Shown: positions 1-7,926, numbered from the stretch's first letter. The stretch: DNA of 64,000 nucleotides from Leyella lascolaii (GCF_900079775.1 NZ_LT556049.1:332662-396661), one strand, 5' to 3'. The notes: generated from the sequence alone by a model not told the origin. Made by a program: numbers and translations.

Positions 1-252
1 CGCTAATGTCCACACTTCTATACGCTCTTTATTCTTCTTGTCCCATATATACTGGTTAGTTGAAAAAACTCCAGATTTCATATCTTCGGACAAAGAGTCT
101 GAGCTGTCATTGTACGACACGGCTAATCCTTCGCGTTCAATTCCAGACACTTCTCCTGCCAGTATAGACAATGGCATAACTGATAGAATAAATGCCGCTA
201 AAAACATTGAATTTTTCTTGGTCATATTGTTTATCTTGTTTGTGTTTCCCAT
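1..252 (-). CDS. Exported protein of unknown function, 5' part only
   Basis: An open frame on the minus strand starts at 252 (or at an in-frame ATG at 225) and leaves the window at base 1, so only the first 84 codons are visible. The second start gives a clean signal peptide: Met-Thr-Lys-Lys, a hydrophobic run (FLAAFILSVMPLSILA) and a likely cleavage after Ala-Gly. The visible mature part is hydrophilic and rich in Ser and Asp and matches no family I know. It lies 182 bp downstream of the Cys/Gly repeat gene on the same strand, so it may be co-transcribed and could belong to the same system. That link is inferred from position only. Confidence 0.6.
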   Translation of the reverse strand, partial: MGNTNKINNMTKKNSMFLAAFILSVMPLSILAGEVSGIEREGLAVSYNDSSDSLSEDMKSGVFSTNQYIWDKKNKERIEVWTLA

Positions 253-434
253 TTAACAATATAGTTATTTAAATAATATTTATCAAATATACAAAAAATA
301 CATATACATATTGTATATTAAATATATATTCACCTTATTTAATCTATTTTATCTATATCTTTTATCACACGACATTATTAAAGGCTATCCGCCATTAGAA
401 TATATTTTCAATAACGAATAGCCATTTTATCACT

Positions 435-1085
435 TTAACTCATAGAAACACTAACAAACATGTCTTCTGTTCCTATATCATGCGATATAGATACACTTAC
501 ACGAATAGATCGAGGTTCTTCTCCTTCAACATTGAGGGATAAATCAAATTCTATGGTTGTATTGATAGAACTGCCTGAAGAACTTATTTCTTTATACTTT
601 CCCCCAGAGGATATGCTATACTTTTTCCCATGTATAGATATTTCACCAGGCATCGATGTATTGCAAGACAATAAAATATTGTTTGCTGAATATGTATCTT
701 TATTCCATGAATAAGCAATAACAACATCAAACTTTATTTTATAACCATCATAACTTTCAATTAGATCTTTGTGTATGTGATTTTTTTCATCAGAGGCAGT
801 TCCGCTTCCGCAGCCGCAGCCGCTTCCACAACCGCAGCCGCTTACGCTTCCACAGCCACTTCCGCTTCCACAACCACAGCCGCAGCCACTCCCGCTTCCA
901 CAACCACAGCCACTTACGCTGCCACAGCCACTTCCGCTACCGCTGCCACAACCGCTTCCACAACCGCAGCCACTCCCACTTCCGCACACACTCGCTACCC
1001 TCATCATCATCGCACTTGGTTTCATACTCATCTGAGCCTCATTCCCAATAAGTCTCAGACCTTCATTTGTCACATTCTTTTTCAT
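435..1085 (-). CDS. Cys/Ser-Gly alternating repeat protein, candidate RiPP precursor
   Basis: The protein has 216 residues if started at the second Met (1085); a start at 1091 would add two. Three parts are visible. Residues 1-33 are polar and leader-like (KKNVTNEGLRLIGNEAQ) without a signal peptide. Residues 34-95 alternate strictly: every second residue is Gly, and the others are Cys (15) or Ser, with only two Val. Residues 98-216 are a Ser/Thr-rich, probably beta-rich domain with one Cys. The upstream gene on the same strand encodes a GT8-like glycosyltransferase with a PqqD/RRE-like domain, which suggests that the Cys or Ser residues are modified. A C-terminal extension of 120 residues is unusual for a peptide precursor, so this could instead be a structural surface protein or a metal-binding protein. 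The frame is certain; the function is inference. Confidence 0.72.
   Translation of the reverse strand: MKKNVTNEGLRLIGNEAQMSMKPSAMMMRVASVCGSGSGCGCGSGCGSGSGSGCGSVSGCGCGSGSGCGCGCGSGSGCGSVSGCGCGSGCGCGSGTASDEKNHIHKDLIESYDGYKIKFDVVIAYSWNKDTYSANNILLSCNTSMPGEISIHGKKYSISSGGKYKEISSSGSSINTTIEFDLSLNVEGEEPRSIRVSVSISHDIGTEDMFVSVSMS
801..986 (-). repeat. Hexanucleotide-type coding repeat (Cys/Ser-Gly block)
   Basis: About 186 bp inside the Cys/Gly repeat gene are built from near-identical 6-base units encoding Cys-Gly or Ser-Gly. On the plus strand the units read as combinations of ccgcag, ccacag and ccgctt-type blocks. Gain or loss of whole units keeps the frame, so length variation between strains is expected. 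The same composition makes a spurious Ala/Thr-rich frame on the opposite strand. Confidence 0.85.
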
Positions 1086-1129
1086 AATCATTTAATTTTT
1101 AATTTATTAATAAACACCGGACCGCCCGG

Positions 1130-1250
1130 CATCCCTTCTCACTTTCTCACCATCTCACTTTCTCACCCTCTCACCTTCCCACCTTCTCCCCTTCTCACCC
1201 TCTCCTTTTTCCCCTTTTACTTTTTTACCTTTTTACATTTTTACCTTTTC
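1130..1250. repeat. Polypyrimidine/polypurine tract with GTGAGA-type repeats
   Basis: The gap between the glycosyltransferase gene and the Cys/Gly repeat gene is almost pure pyrimidine on the plus strand. It contains several copies of ctttctcac/ccttctcac, read as GTGAGAAAG/GTGAGAAGG on the transcribed strand. No promoter or hairpin is evident. The run resembles a simple-sequence repeat and could act on transcript stability or translation of the downstream gene. Confidence 0.6.
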
Positions 1251-2668
1251 CTCCACATCACAGCTCCCTCCATCATCAGTCTCTCCATCGCATCTCTCAC
1301 GCATCCGTCCACATACGTCGCGTCCATCTTCAGTCTGTCCGCCACACACGCCATGATGCCCTTGCGCAGCTCGCGCCATGACTGTTCCCGTCGCAGCAGC
1401 GACAGAATGTTGAAGCACAGGTCATTGAGCACTATCTCCCTGTACCCCTTTCCCGTCACCGTCGGCACGCACGCTATGTCGCGCATGCCACACGTCCAGT
1501 GCCCGCAGAGCGAGGATATGAGCAGTGCCCGTGCCTCCGTGCGCCATTTCTCAGGTATGGAGAACACCCGCATGTAAGGATTCACCGCAAGCACACATCC
1601 TTCCCTACGCTCCTCACCGATGTTGAAGAACTCCACCACACGTGCCGACAGCTCCTCCTGCCGTATGAGCCTGTCGCGCTCAACGGTGTCCCATTCCCGT
1701 TTCCTCTCCTCCAGCCAGTCAGCGTAAGAGGCGACACACCTCACGGCAGACAGCCTGTCTGTTTCAGCCACCGGCATGCCCGAAAGCCTCGGATGCCTCC
1801 CGCCGAACATCTCCGCTATTCTCCAGAAATATTCCGGATATCTGCCGAGCAGTGTCCTGGAGAGCAGCGCGCACGCCTTGGCGTTGCGTTTGTGTCCGCC
1901 CAGAAGATGCAGCAGCGGACGGCGGCTGATGTTGAGGAAGTCGCAGAACTCACCGTAGGTATATCCGTTGTCGCACGTCCTTCCTGCGAACAGCGTCGTC
2001 ACCTTCCTCCTCTCCGCCTTCACCATGGCATAGAACAGCACCTGCTCGAACATAAGGTTATAGTTGCCGTTCAGCCGTCCGCTGTCCGCGCGGTCAAGCC
2101 CGTTGTCCCTTATTATGCGGAACGCCTCGTCACAGTAGCGTTGTATGAAACCTGTGTCGCTGCCGCCCAGCACTCCCGCGTTGTAAGAGCCGATTGACTG
2201 CCGTGCCAGCTCCTCGTGCAGGCAGCTCGGCATCACCATGTCACGTGTGTCCAGACCGTCCATAATGTTCTTATAATAAGCCGTGCCCTCCTCCTCGTTC
2301 TGCGCTATGAGTCCACACGAACCTATGTCGGCGGCGAGCCTCCTTGGCACGAATATGTCGCCGTCCACATGTATGAAAGGCGTGTCCTGCATCGAGTATG
2401 TCATCATCTTGGCGTAAGCCCAGTGCGGTTCAGGTATGTCAAGACGGTCATAACACACCCTCACCTGCGTGTAAGGCAGCCTTAGACGGTCTATGAGCAC
2501 CGCCGCTCCCTCAGAGTCGGTGTAAAGCTCCACGTCGTCATAACTCTCCCTCAGCATCAGGCAGCTCAGTGCCCATGCCATGAGATGATACTGCGGTTCG
2601 AGCCAGCCAAAGCTGTCCCAGACAAGGCTTTTGTGCCCTGTCCAAAGTGTCTGTACTGTTTTTTCCAT
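1241..2668 (-). CDS. GT8-like glycosyltransferase with C-terminal PqqD/RRE-like domain
   Basis: The product has 475 residues from the Met at 2668; an in-frame Met at 2704 would add 12. Residues 1-290 carry the marks of a GT-A fold glycosyltransferase of the GT8 kind: an HVDGD metal motif (102-104), NAGVLGG (163-169) and an HLLGGHK motif (254-260) that fits the GT8 HxxGxxK signature. The family resembles what is catalogued as DUF6734. Residues about 358-473 look like a PqqD or RiPP-recognition element: an NPYMRVF strand, then VLND, helices, and a final DAMERLMMEGAVMW segment. No signal peptide is present, so the enzyme should be cytoplasmic. It is followed by the Cys/Ser-Gly repeat gene on the same strand. 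I infer a peptide-directed glycosyltransferase. The GT call is stronger than the RRE call. Confidence 0.7.
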   Translation of the reverse strand: MEKTVQTLWTGHKSLVWDSFGWLEPQYHLMAWALSCLMLRESYDDVELYTDSEGAAVLIDRLRLPYTQVRVCYDRLDIPEPHWAYAKMMTYSMQDTPFIHVDGDIFVPRRLAADIGSCGLIAQNEEEGTAYYKNIMDGLDTRDMVMPSCLHEELARQSIGSYNAGVLGGSDTGFIQRYCDEAFRIIRDNGLDRADSGRLNGNYNLMFEQVLFYAMVKAERRKVTTLFAGRTCDNGYTYGEFCDFLNISRRPLLHLLGGHKRNAKACALLSRTLLGRYPEYFWRIAEMFGGRHPRLSGMPVAETDRLSAVRCVASYADWLEERKREWDTVERDRLIRQEELSARVVEFFNIGEERREGCVLAVNPYMRVFSIPEKWRTEARALLISSLCGHWTCGMRDIACVPTVTGKGYREIVLNDLCFNILSLLRREQSWRELRKGIMACVADRLKMDATYVDGCVRDAMERLMMEGAVMWRKR

Positions 2669-2872
2669 TTTTGTGTGTATGTTTGTGTTTTTCTCCCCAA
2701 CCATCCATGAGTATGCCTCCGGCTGGCTGTCAATACGGCAGATATCCTCTGCCGGTGCGGGATTACTAAGGTACCGTGTTTTTCTTCATCCCCTGTCAGA
2801 CGTCACAAAGACAATGCAAACGAGAGGAAAGAGAGCTTGCTCTTTATTTCCCGAGTGCAGCAATGTCTTATG

Positions 2873-2904
2873 CAAAGATATTGCAAGGCGAGAGCAACGG
2901 CAAG
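2873..2904 (-). promoter_or_regulatory. Candidate promoter for the glycosyltransferase/repeat-protein operon (proximal)
   Basis: On the minus strand a TATCTTTG (-7, 2880-2873) lies 20 bases after CTTG (2904-2901), close to the Bacteroidetes TTTG-N19-21-TAnnTTTG pattern. It points at the glycosyltransferase start about 205 bp downstream. Confidence 0.45.
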
Positions 2905-2960
2905 CAGGGAAGACCGAGTCTTGCCTGACTTTACACTGCCGAGCCGCCGCTTGTCTTATG

Positions 2961-2992
2961 CAAAAATATAACAACGCCCTGCCGGATGCAAT
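2961..2992 (-). promoter_or_regulatory. Candidate promoter for the same operon (distal)
   Basis: A second minus-strand -7 box, TATTTTTG (2968-2961), lies 20 bases after ATTG (2992-2989). The surrounding bases, gtcttatgcaaa on the plus strand, duplicate those of the proximal copy 88 bp away, so the two promoters look like a local duplication. Confidence 0.4.
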
Positions 2993-3220
2993 AGCTTATA
3001 GGGGTAGTTAACGTTTGTTTACATTTGAATATACGTTACACAACCCATGCAACTATATGTTTTCCAATAAATTACGTCATAGCGGCAACGCAAAAAAAAT
3101 TTTCGGGAAACCATACGCGCCCTTCCCATTTTCCCACTTTCATAAACACAACACAAGCATGAGCCGCTCTCCGCAAGCATTATTCCCGTCGCACAGCATG
3201 CGTTACGTCACACGGGTGCG

Positions 3221-3255
3221 GATAAAAAAGAAAAGCGGCACCACAGCCGCTTTTC
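3221..3255 (-). terminator. Rho-independent terminator of the small lipoprotein gene
   Basis: A perfect 10-bp stem (3230-3239 with 3246-3255, arms GAAAAGCGGC and GCCGCTTTTC) with a 6-base loop is followed on the minus strand by a T run (3229-3222). It lies 175 bp past the stop of the lipoprotein gene. Confidence 0.75.
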
Positions 3256-3429
3256 TCTCACACATACATACCGTCGCATATACATAAATGCCTTGCATGC
3301 ATGTCCTGTCTCACCCTGACCGCCCGTCACACCGCCAAAGCCATATTGCCACAGGCTGCCGGCTCTTCAACCACACTGCGCACTGCAAGTCCGGCTGAAG
3401 TCCGATAACCGGTCCGGAGTAAAAAAGAG

Positions 3430-3903
3430 CTATTCCGCTTTCTTTACGTCCTCTTTGAGCTGGCGGTTGTCAAGCGGCTCATGCAGCCTCACATAATCTC
3501 CTTTCAAGGTACCTCCGCCCGAACAGTAATAATAAAGGATGGTGTCGTCGTCTGATGAAATGCCAAGAGTGTCATCGCGAAGGGTGAAATATATGTGGTT
3601 TCCTTCTGTCTCGACAACAAGAGAGTCACCGTCAGGCGTAAGTATGCCGTCACCGTCGAAGGTGCACGAAGGTTTCTTTATGTCGGCTCTTGAACGTATG
3701 CTTATGTGTGCGGTAGAGTCAGATGTCTCCGTTATGCTCACCGCCGTCCAGTCGTTGCCCTCGGCGCGCTGGGCATATTCCTCTGTCACGAAGTCGCCTA
3801 AGAACGACGACTCCTTCAGTGTTTTCCGTTCGGCTTGTTTTACAGGTTTGTTTCCGCATGATGCAATGACGGCGAGTACCGCCAGAAATGCGATTTTCTT
3901 CAT
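3430..3903 (-). CDS. Small lipoprotein, function unknown
   Basis: The product has 157 residues from the ATG at 3903. This start is chosen because it opens with a lipoprotein signal (MKKIAFLAVLAVIASC, lipobox IASC, Cys16); a longer frame upstream lacks any signal. The mature part is acidic, with alternating short strands and repeated D/T-rich turns (DGDGILTPDGDSLVVETEG), which suggests a small beta-barrel or lipocalin-like fold, but no family is recognisable. It would sit in the periplasm or outer membrane. It has its own -7 box upstream and a strong terminator downstream, so it is monocistronic. Confidence 0.75.
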   Translation of the reverse strand: MKKIAFLAVLAVIASCGNKPVKQAERKTLKESSFLGDFVTEEYAQRAEGNDWTAVSITETSDSTAHISIRSRADIKKPSCTFDGDGILTPDGDSLVVETEGNHIYFTLRDDTLGISSDDDTILYYYCSGGGTLKGDYVRLHEPLDNRQLKEDVKKAE

Positions 3904-3960
3904 AATCTTTAATTTTTGGGGTTTTAATTTAAAATTTTTCCGCTTATCATATAAGTCTGA

Positions 3961-3968
3961 CAAAAATA
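3961..3968 (-). promoter_or_regulatory. -7 box of the small lipoprotein gene
   Basis: TATTTTTG on the minus strand matches TAnnTTTG and lies 57 bases upstream of the ATG at 3903. A TTTG-like -33 element (plus-strand CAAA at 3993-3996) is 24 bases away, slightly longer than the usual 19-21. Confidence 0.45.
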
Positions 3969-4079
3969 AGGATAATTTCCGAATAAACATAACAAACGCA
4001 CGCGAAAATATTCCGGAAAAGCGTCGCGCCGTTGCATAAATATACGTTTCCGACGGTAAAAAATATTGACAAAACATTT

Positions 4080-4310
4080 TTGCAAAACAGAAAACGCCGT
4101 GCGCCATGACGTGTCCTTCCTCACACCGGAAAGCCTTTTCTGTGACGGCAAAGGCGAAGCCGGACGGCTGGAATATTCCTTTCTCACTGCGGAAAAGGCT
4201 CTTCCGCGCCACGGAACGCGCTCTTTCAGCTCACGGCAAAGCGTCTTCCACCGTGCCGAAAAGCCCGTATCGGTGACCCATAAAGGCTCTTCTGCATAGC
4301 CGAAGGGCGT
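4080..4310. repeat. Degenerate GGAAAAGCC-type repeat tract
   Basis: This gene-free stretch holds several diverged units of the form GGAAAAGGCTCTTCCG, cggaaagcctttt and gccgaaaagcccg, many of them short inverted repeats. Similar tracts occur near 22.6-22.8, 33.2-33.35 and 50.7-50.8 kb. The rest of the gap 3904-4544 contains only the flanking promoter and a terminator. Confidence 0.5.
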
Positions 4311-4324
4311 GACTGACGGGCATG

Positions 4325-4358
4325 AAAAACGCAACCCGCTGACCGGCAGCGGGTTGCG
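4325..4358 (-). terminator. Rho-independent terminator of the metallophosphoesterase gene
   Basis: A perfect 12-bp stem, CGCAACCCGCTG (4330-4341) with its complement at 4347-4358, has a 5-base loop and is followed on the minus strand by five T (4329-4325). It lies about 190 bp past the stop at 4545. Confidence 0.8.
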
Positions 4359-4544
4359 CTAAGTCTCCGAGAACGGTGTATTTGCCTCTGAAAAACATTC
4401 CGTACGCAACAGGCGGCTTGATTTTGAGTTATGCCCCCGCATCCATGCATATGCCGCCCGACTTTTTGCATATATATGCATACCTTTGCCTGAAGCGCGC
4501 ACCATGGCGTGCGGGGCTGACGCTCACTGTCCGTAGGCGGCTGT

Positions 4545-7500
4545 TCAGTCCGTCACCAGCTTCCTGCCTCCTACGATGTACAAGCCCTTTCCGAGAGTGC
4601 CGTAGCTGTTCAGTCCGCGTTTCACGTTCAGACGCGCCTTCCTCGTGCCGTCCGGACGATACACGTCCACCTTGCACTCCCTGTCTGACGAGATGTAGAG
4701 CACGCCGTTCTCCGCATACACCTTCATCCCTTCCTTTACGGAGGATATGTCTGTCGACAGCTCGCTCACGGTGAAGTGCTTCCTCTCCGACACCTCGTCC
4801 CACGAGTCGTTGATGTAGAGCGAGCAGAAATATTTGCCCGGCTTGAGGTCGCCCGCCTTTATCTCTATTTTCCCGTCGATGCTTCCGTAGGTGTAGAAGA
4901 ATCCGTCGAGGTCGTCCACGCCCGGCACTTTTCCTTCCTCATACACGCCTATCCAGTCTTTCGGTGTGCCCGGAGCCTCGTGGTAGTGTATGGTGATGTC
5001 CTCGTCGCAGAGATACTCCGTCTTGTCAAGACTCACCGAAGAGATGTTGTCTCCGATGGCGAACATGAGCCTCTCCGACGGTTCGAAGTACTTTCCGCGC
5101 GTAAAGTAGTTCACGAAGTAATAGCCTTTCGGCAGGTCTTCCGTGAGCGTCATCACACCCTCTTTAGCCTCTCCGGTGTAGTCCCATGAGTCTGAGAGGT
5201 CTGACGTTCCCGGCACTTCGCCCATGCGGTAAATGCCTATCCAGTCGTCCTTCAGTCCAGGCGCGTTGGCGAACGTGATGCTTATGTCCTCGCCCACCTC
5301 ATACTTGTCCTTCTCCAGCGACAGCTCAGGTACCGGTCCGAAGTAGAACGGCAGCCGCTCCGTTATCTCTGTGTAGCCCTCGTCGGCGAACAGCACGGCG
5401 TAGTATTCGTTCACCTCGTCGATGGTGAACTTCAACGATCCGGCAGCCTGCGACGTGTAGTTCCATTTGTATGATGTCGTCGTGCCTGCTCCCTCTCCTC
5501 CGGGAGTCTCGCCATTGCGGTATATTCCTATCCATGCGTTCTTGCCCACCGGCGCGTTGGCATAGGATATCTCTATCTCGCTTCCCGGCTCATACACTTT
5601 CTTTTCTATGGTGATCATCGGCTCGCTTATGACGCTTCCCGTCACCTCGAACCCCTTCGGCTCCGACCATTCCGACCACTCCAGATTCTCGTCGCGGTAT
5701 CTCACCCGCACGTAGTATGTGCCGTTGCCCAGTCCGCGCGAGGGCAGTGTATATTCGGTTATGTCCTGATTGTGGTTGAGGTCTATGGGCAGATAGAGCG
5801 GGGCTCCGGTAGAGCCGTAGAGGTTCTCCACGTCTCTCACCACGTTGAGCGATATTGCTGAGAAGTTCACGTTGGTAGAGAACTGATACTGCACGGTGTT
5901 GAGCTTCTCACCGGTCTGTGTCTTGTATGGGCTGGCGTGGAACGTGTAGGGCAGCTCCACCTCGCTGTCCACCTCTCCGAGCTCGGGCTTCTCGGGCGCC
6001 GCCTTGCCGAATGAGCGGTGGAAGGAGTCTATGAGGATGTTGTCCACCACGAGTCCCTTGTTGCCTATGGCGTAGCACTCAGCCCTCATCTCCTTCTTCT
6101 CGAAGTCGAACTCCAGTATCTGGTAGCCCCAGTAGTCAATGGTTTTCTGCACGTCGTCATAGTCCTGCTCCGACGACATTCCCCACAGCTGGTCGTATGA
6201 CGCCGCTCCGTTTATGATGTGATAGAGCGGATAGTCGGCTATCTGTCCGCGGTGATAGAGGTGGTGGTGTCCTCCGTAGTTGAGCACATGCTTGGGAGTC
6301 TCCGAGAGTATTGGCATTATCTCGTTTCTTGCCCACGCCGATATGTCGCCTATATACTGCTCCGCCTGTATCGGACGGTGGTTCACGCTGATGATGAAGT
6401 CCACGCTGTCGTCGTTCTTTGCGGCGTCAACCACCTTCCTCACCCAGCTCTTCTGCTCCTCGCCAGTGTGCTCGGTGCTCAGCACCACGAAGAGTATGCG
6501 TCCTGCCTGATAGGCGTAATAGTTCTCCGTGCCGCTCTTTATGCCCTGATACTCCAGCTCCTCGAAGTGGTTGTGCGCGGCATACCGCTCCATGCCCGGG
6601 TCGCTGTAAGTGTCGTGGTTGCCCACAGCCGTCATGATTGGGAGGTAGGGCGACATCTGCCTGTTCTTCCAGTAGTTCACGAGCTCATACTGGTCGAGCG
6701 TTCCGTTGTCCACCTGGTCGCCCACGTTCATTATCATGTTGATGTTCTCCTCGAGGTTGCCGTATTTCTCGTTTATCTTTCTTTTGGCAGCCTGCATGAG
6801 CCATTCATATCCGCTGCGCTTCTTGAGCTGGTGGTCGCCCATGAGTAGTATGCGCATGGGAGTCTTTCCGCCTTTCTCCGGCATGGTGCGGAATCGGTAG
6901 ACGGGGCTTTCCTCCGAGCCGCTCCTCACCTTATAATAATATATGGTGTTTGGCTCGAGCGAGGTGAGCTTCACCGAGTTCCAGAAGTAAGTGTCCGACA
7001 GTTTGCCGGCTGTTCCCCCCACGGTTGCGTCGAGATTGTCCTCAGACTTGCCGAACATCACCTCCGGAGTGTTGTCGAAGTCGGTCTTCCAGCTTATCCA
7101 TATGGAGTGGTCGGTGGCTGTCTGGAGGTAAGGCTCGGTCATCTTGCGGTATGGCGCGCCCTCGAGATCCACCGTCACGCGGTGTGCCATCACCTGCTCA
7201 TAGCCGTCGTCACCGGTCACGGGCTCATAGTAGATGTCAGCCTCGGTGTATGTCTTTCCGCCTATCTCTATGCTCTCGCCCGGTTTGATGGAATGGTCTG
7301 TGAAGCCCTTCACATAGCGGTGGAAGGTGATGTCGAGCGACAGCGTGTCCTTCGTGCCGTCGTTGAAGGTGCGCTCCACCATCATCGGACTGTCCTGCGC
7401 GATGAACGTGGCTCTTATCCTTGCCGTGGGAGTGCCCTGTCCATCCACGATGTCGCAGCCCGTGGCAGGCAGCCAGCGGTAGTCTGTCACGTCAGCGTTT

Positions 7501-7640
7501 TCGTCCACGCTGTAGGTCTTCACGTCGCCTGTCCTCATGTCGGCGTCGCCTTTGATTGTGCCGGTGTTGTCCGCCTGAAGGCCCAATACATGTCCTGCAA
7601 GCAGCATCGCCAGCGATCCTGAAAGTAAAAATCTGTTCAT
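4545..7640 (-). CDS. Secreted calcineurin-like metallophosphoesterase (purple acid phosphatase type)
   Basis: The product has 1031 residues and a signal peptide (MNRFLLSGSLAMLLAGHVLG). A fibronectin-III-like domain at about 165-255 precedes the phosphoesterase core, as in purple acid phosphatases. All metal-ligand blocks are visible: GDH (268-270), GDQVD (307-311), GNHD (340-343), NHRP (about 420) and GGHHH (456-460). After a further beta domain, three related repeats of about 95 residues (about 660-955) each contain a D/N-W-I-G-I/V-Y motif. The last 60 residues end in a KVDVYRPDGTRK...LGKGLYIV segment like the C-terminal sorting domain of the type IX secretion system. I infer a cell-surface or released phosphatase acting on phosphoesters. 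It is transcribed divergently from the fructan-type locus and has its own terminator, so it is probably not part of that locus. Confidence 0.85.
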   Translation of the reverse strand: MNRFLLSGSLAMLLAGHVLGLQADNTGTIKGDADMRTGDVKTYSVDENADVTDYRWLPATGCDIVDGQGTPTARIRATFIAQDSPMMVERTFNDGTKDTLSLDITFHRYVKGFTDHSIKPGESIEIGGKTYTEADIYYEPVTGDDGYEQVMAHRVTVDLEGAPYRKMTEPYLQTATDHSIWISWKTDFDNTPEVMFGKSEDNLDATVGGTAGKLSDTYFWNSVKLTSLEPNTIYYYKVRSGSEESPVYRFRTMPEKGGKTPMRILLMGDHQLKKRSGYEWLMQAAKRKINEKYGNLEENINMIMNVGDQVDNGTLDQYELVNYWKNRQMSPYLPIMTAVGNHDTYSDPGMERYAAHNHFEELEYQGIKSGTENYYAYQAGRILFVVLSTEHTGEEQKSWVRKVVDAAKNDDSVDFIISVNHRPIQAEQYIGDISAWARNEIMPILSETPKHVLNYGGHHHLYHRGQIADYPLYHIINGAASYDQLWGMSSEQDYDDVQKTIDYWGYQILEFDFEKKEMRAECYAIGNKGLVVDNILIDSFHRSFGKAAPEKPELGEVDSEVELPYTFHASPYKTQTGEKLNTVQYQFSTNVNFSAISLNVVRDVENLYGSTGAPLYLPIDLNHNQDITEYTLPSRGLGNGTYYVRVRYRDENLEWSEWSEPKGFEVTGSVISEPMITIEKKVYEPGSEIEISYANAPVGKNAWIGIYRNGETPGGEGAGTTTSYKWNYTSQAAGSLKFTIDEVNEYYAVLFADEGYTEITERLPFYFGPVPELSLEKDKYEVGEDISITFANAPGLKDDWIGIYRMGEVPGTSDLSDSWDYTGEAKEGVMTLTEDLPKGYYFVNYFTRGKYFEPSERLMFAIGDNISSVSLDKTEYLCDEDITIHYHEAPGTPKDWIGVYEEGKVPGVDDLDGFFYTYGSIDGKIEIKAGDLKPGKYFCSLYINDSWDEVSERKHFTVSELSTDISSVKEGMKVYAENGVLYISSDRECKVDVYRPDGTRKARLNVKRGLNSYGTLGKGLYIVGGRKLVTD

Positions 7641-7662
7641 AATATAGCTTTGTTTGGTCGTG

Positions 7663-7670
7663 CAAAACTA
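7663..7670 (-). promoter_or_regulatory. -7 box of the metallophosphoesterase gene
   Basis: TAGTTTTG on the minus strand fits TAnnTTTG and lies 22 bases before the ATG at 7640. No well-spaced -33 element is visible. Confidence 0.4.
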
Positions 7671-7826
7671 CACATACGATGTTACCGCGCGGTTTCAACG
7701 GCTTTGCAATGTGGTTGAGAATGCGCGACAAGACTGCGACGGGCTCCGTCACAGAAAGCTGCATGGCGTTCCCTGCCATGAGCCTTGCCGTGCGCCGGAT
7801 GCCTGTCCGCATGATACGGTGGTTTG

Positions 7827-7873
7827 AAAAAATCGTTCAAAACCTGTCAAAAATGTTACATGAACGATTTTTT
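7827..7873. promoter_or_regulatory. 13-bp perfect inverted repeat, candidate operator
   Basis: AAAAAATCGTTCA (7827-7839) and TGAACGATTTTTT (7861-7873) are perfect complements separated by 21 bp, in the divergent gap upstream of the TonB-dependent barrel gene. An overlapping 8-bp inverted repeat, TGTTACAT (7854-7861) with ATGTAACA (7892-7899), lies next to it. Position and symmetry suggest binding of a dimeric regulator, the HTCS at 16.8-19.5 kb being the natural candidate. A transcript hairpin is an alternative. Confidence 0.5.
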
Positions 7874-7918
7874 ATATACTCTGAAACATATATGTAACAG
7901 CAGTTTACGCTTAATTCA

Positions 7919-7926
7919 TACATTTG
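7919..7926 (+). promoter_or_regulatory. -7 box of the sucrose/raffinose/fructan operon
   Basis: TACATTTG fits TAnnTTTG and lies 56 bases upstream of the ATG at 7983. No TTTG is found at the usual distance upstream, as expected for a promoter that needs an activator. Confidence 0.5.

Larger units (their letters stand above)
2669..3429. other. Gene-free stretch between two minus-strand transcription units
   Basis: Beyond the two candidate promoters and a terminator at 3221-3255, nothing in these 760 bp looks coding. Short frames of up to 126 codons exist on both strands but have no signal peptide, motif or plausible start context. Confidence 0.6.

Noticed and set aside
771..1577. Ala/Thr-rich plus-strand frame over the Cys/Gly repeat
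   Set aside because: It crosses the 3' end of the GT gene, has low-complexity composition from the hexamer repeat, and lacks a plausible start. The minus-strand frame has a coherent leader and C-terminal domain.
3015..3287. 90-codon plus-strand frame
   Set aside because: It runs across the terminator stem at 3230-3255 and shows no signal or motif.
3904..4212. N-terminal extension of the small lipoprotein to 4212
   Set aside because: The added 100 residues bury a clear lipoprotein signal and cover the -7 box.
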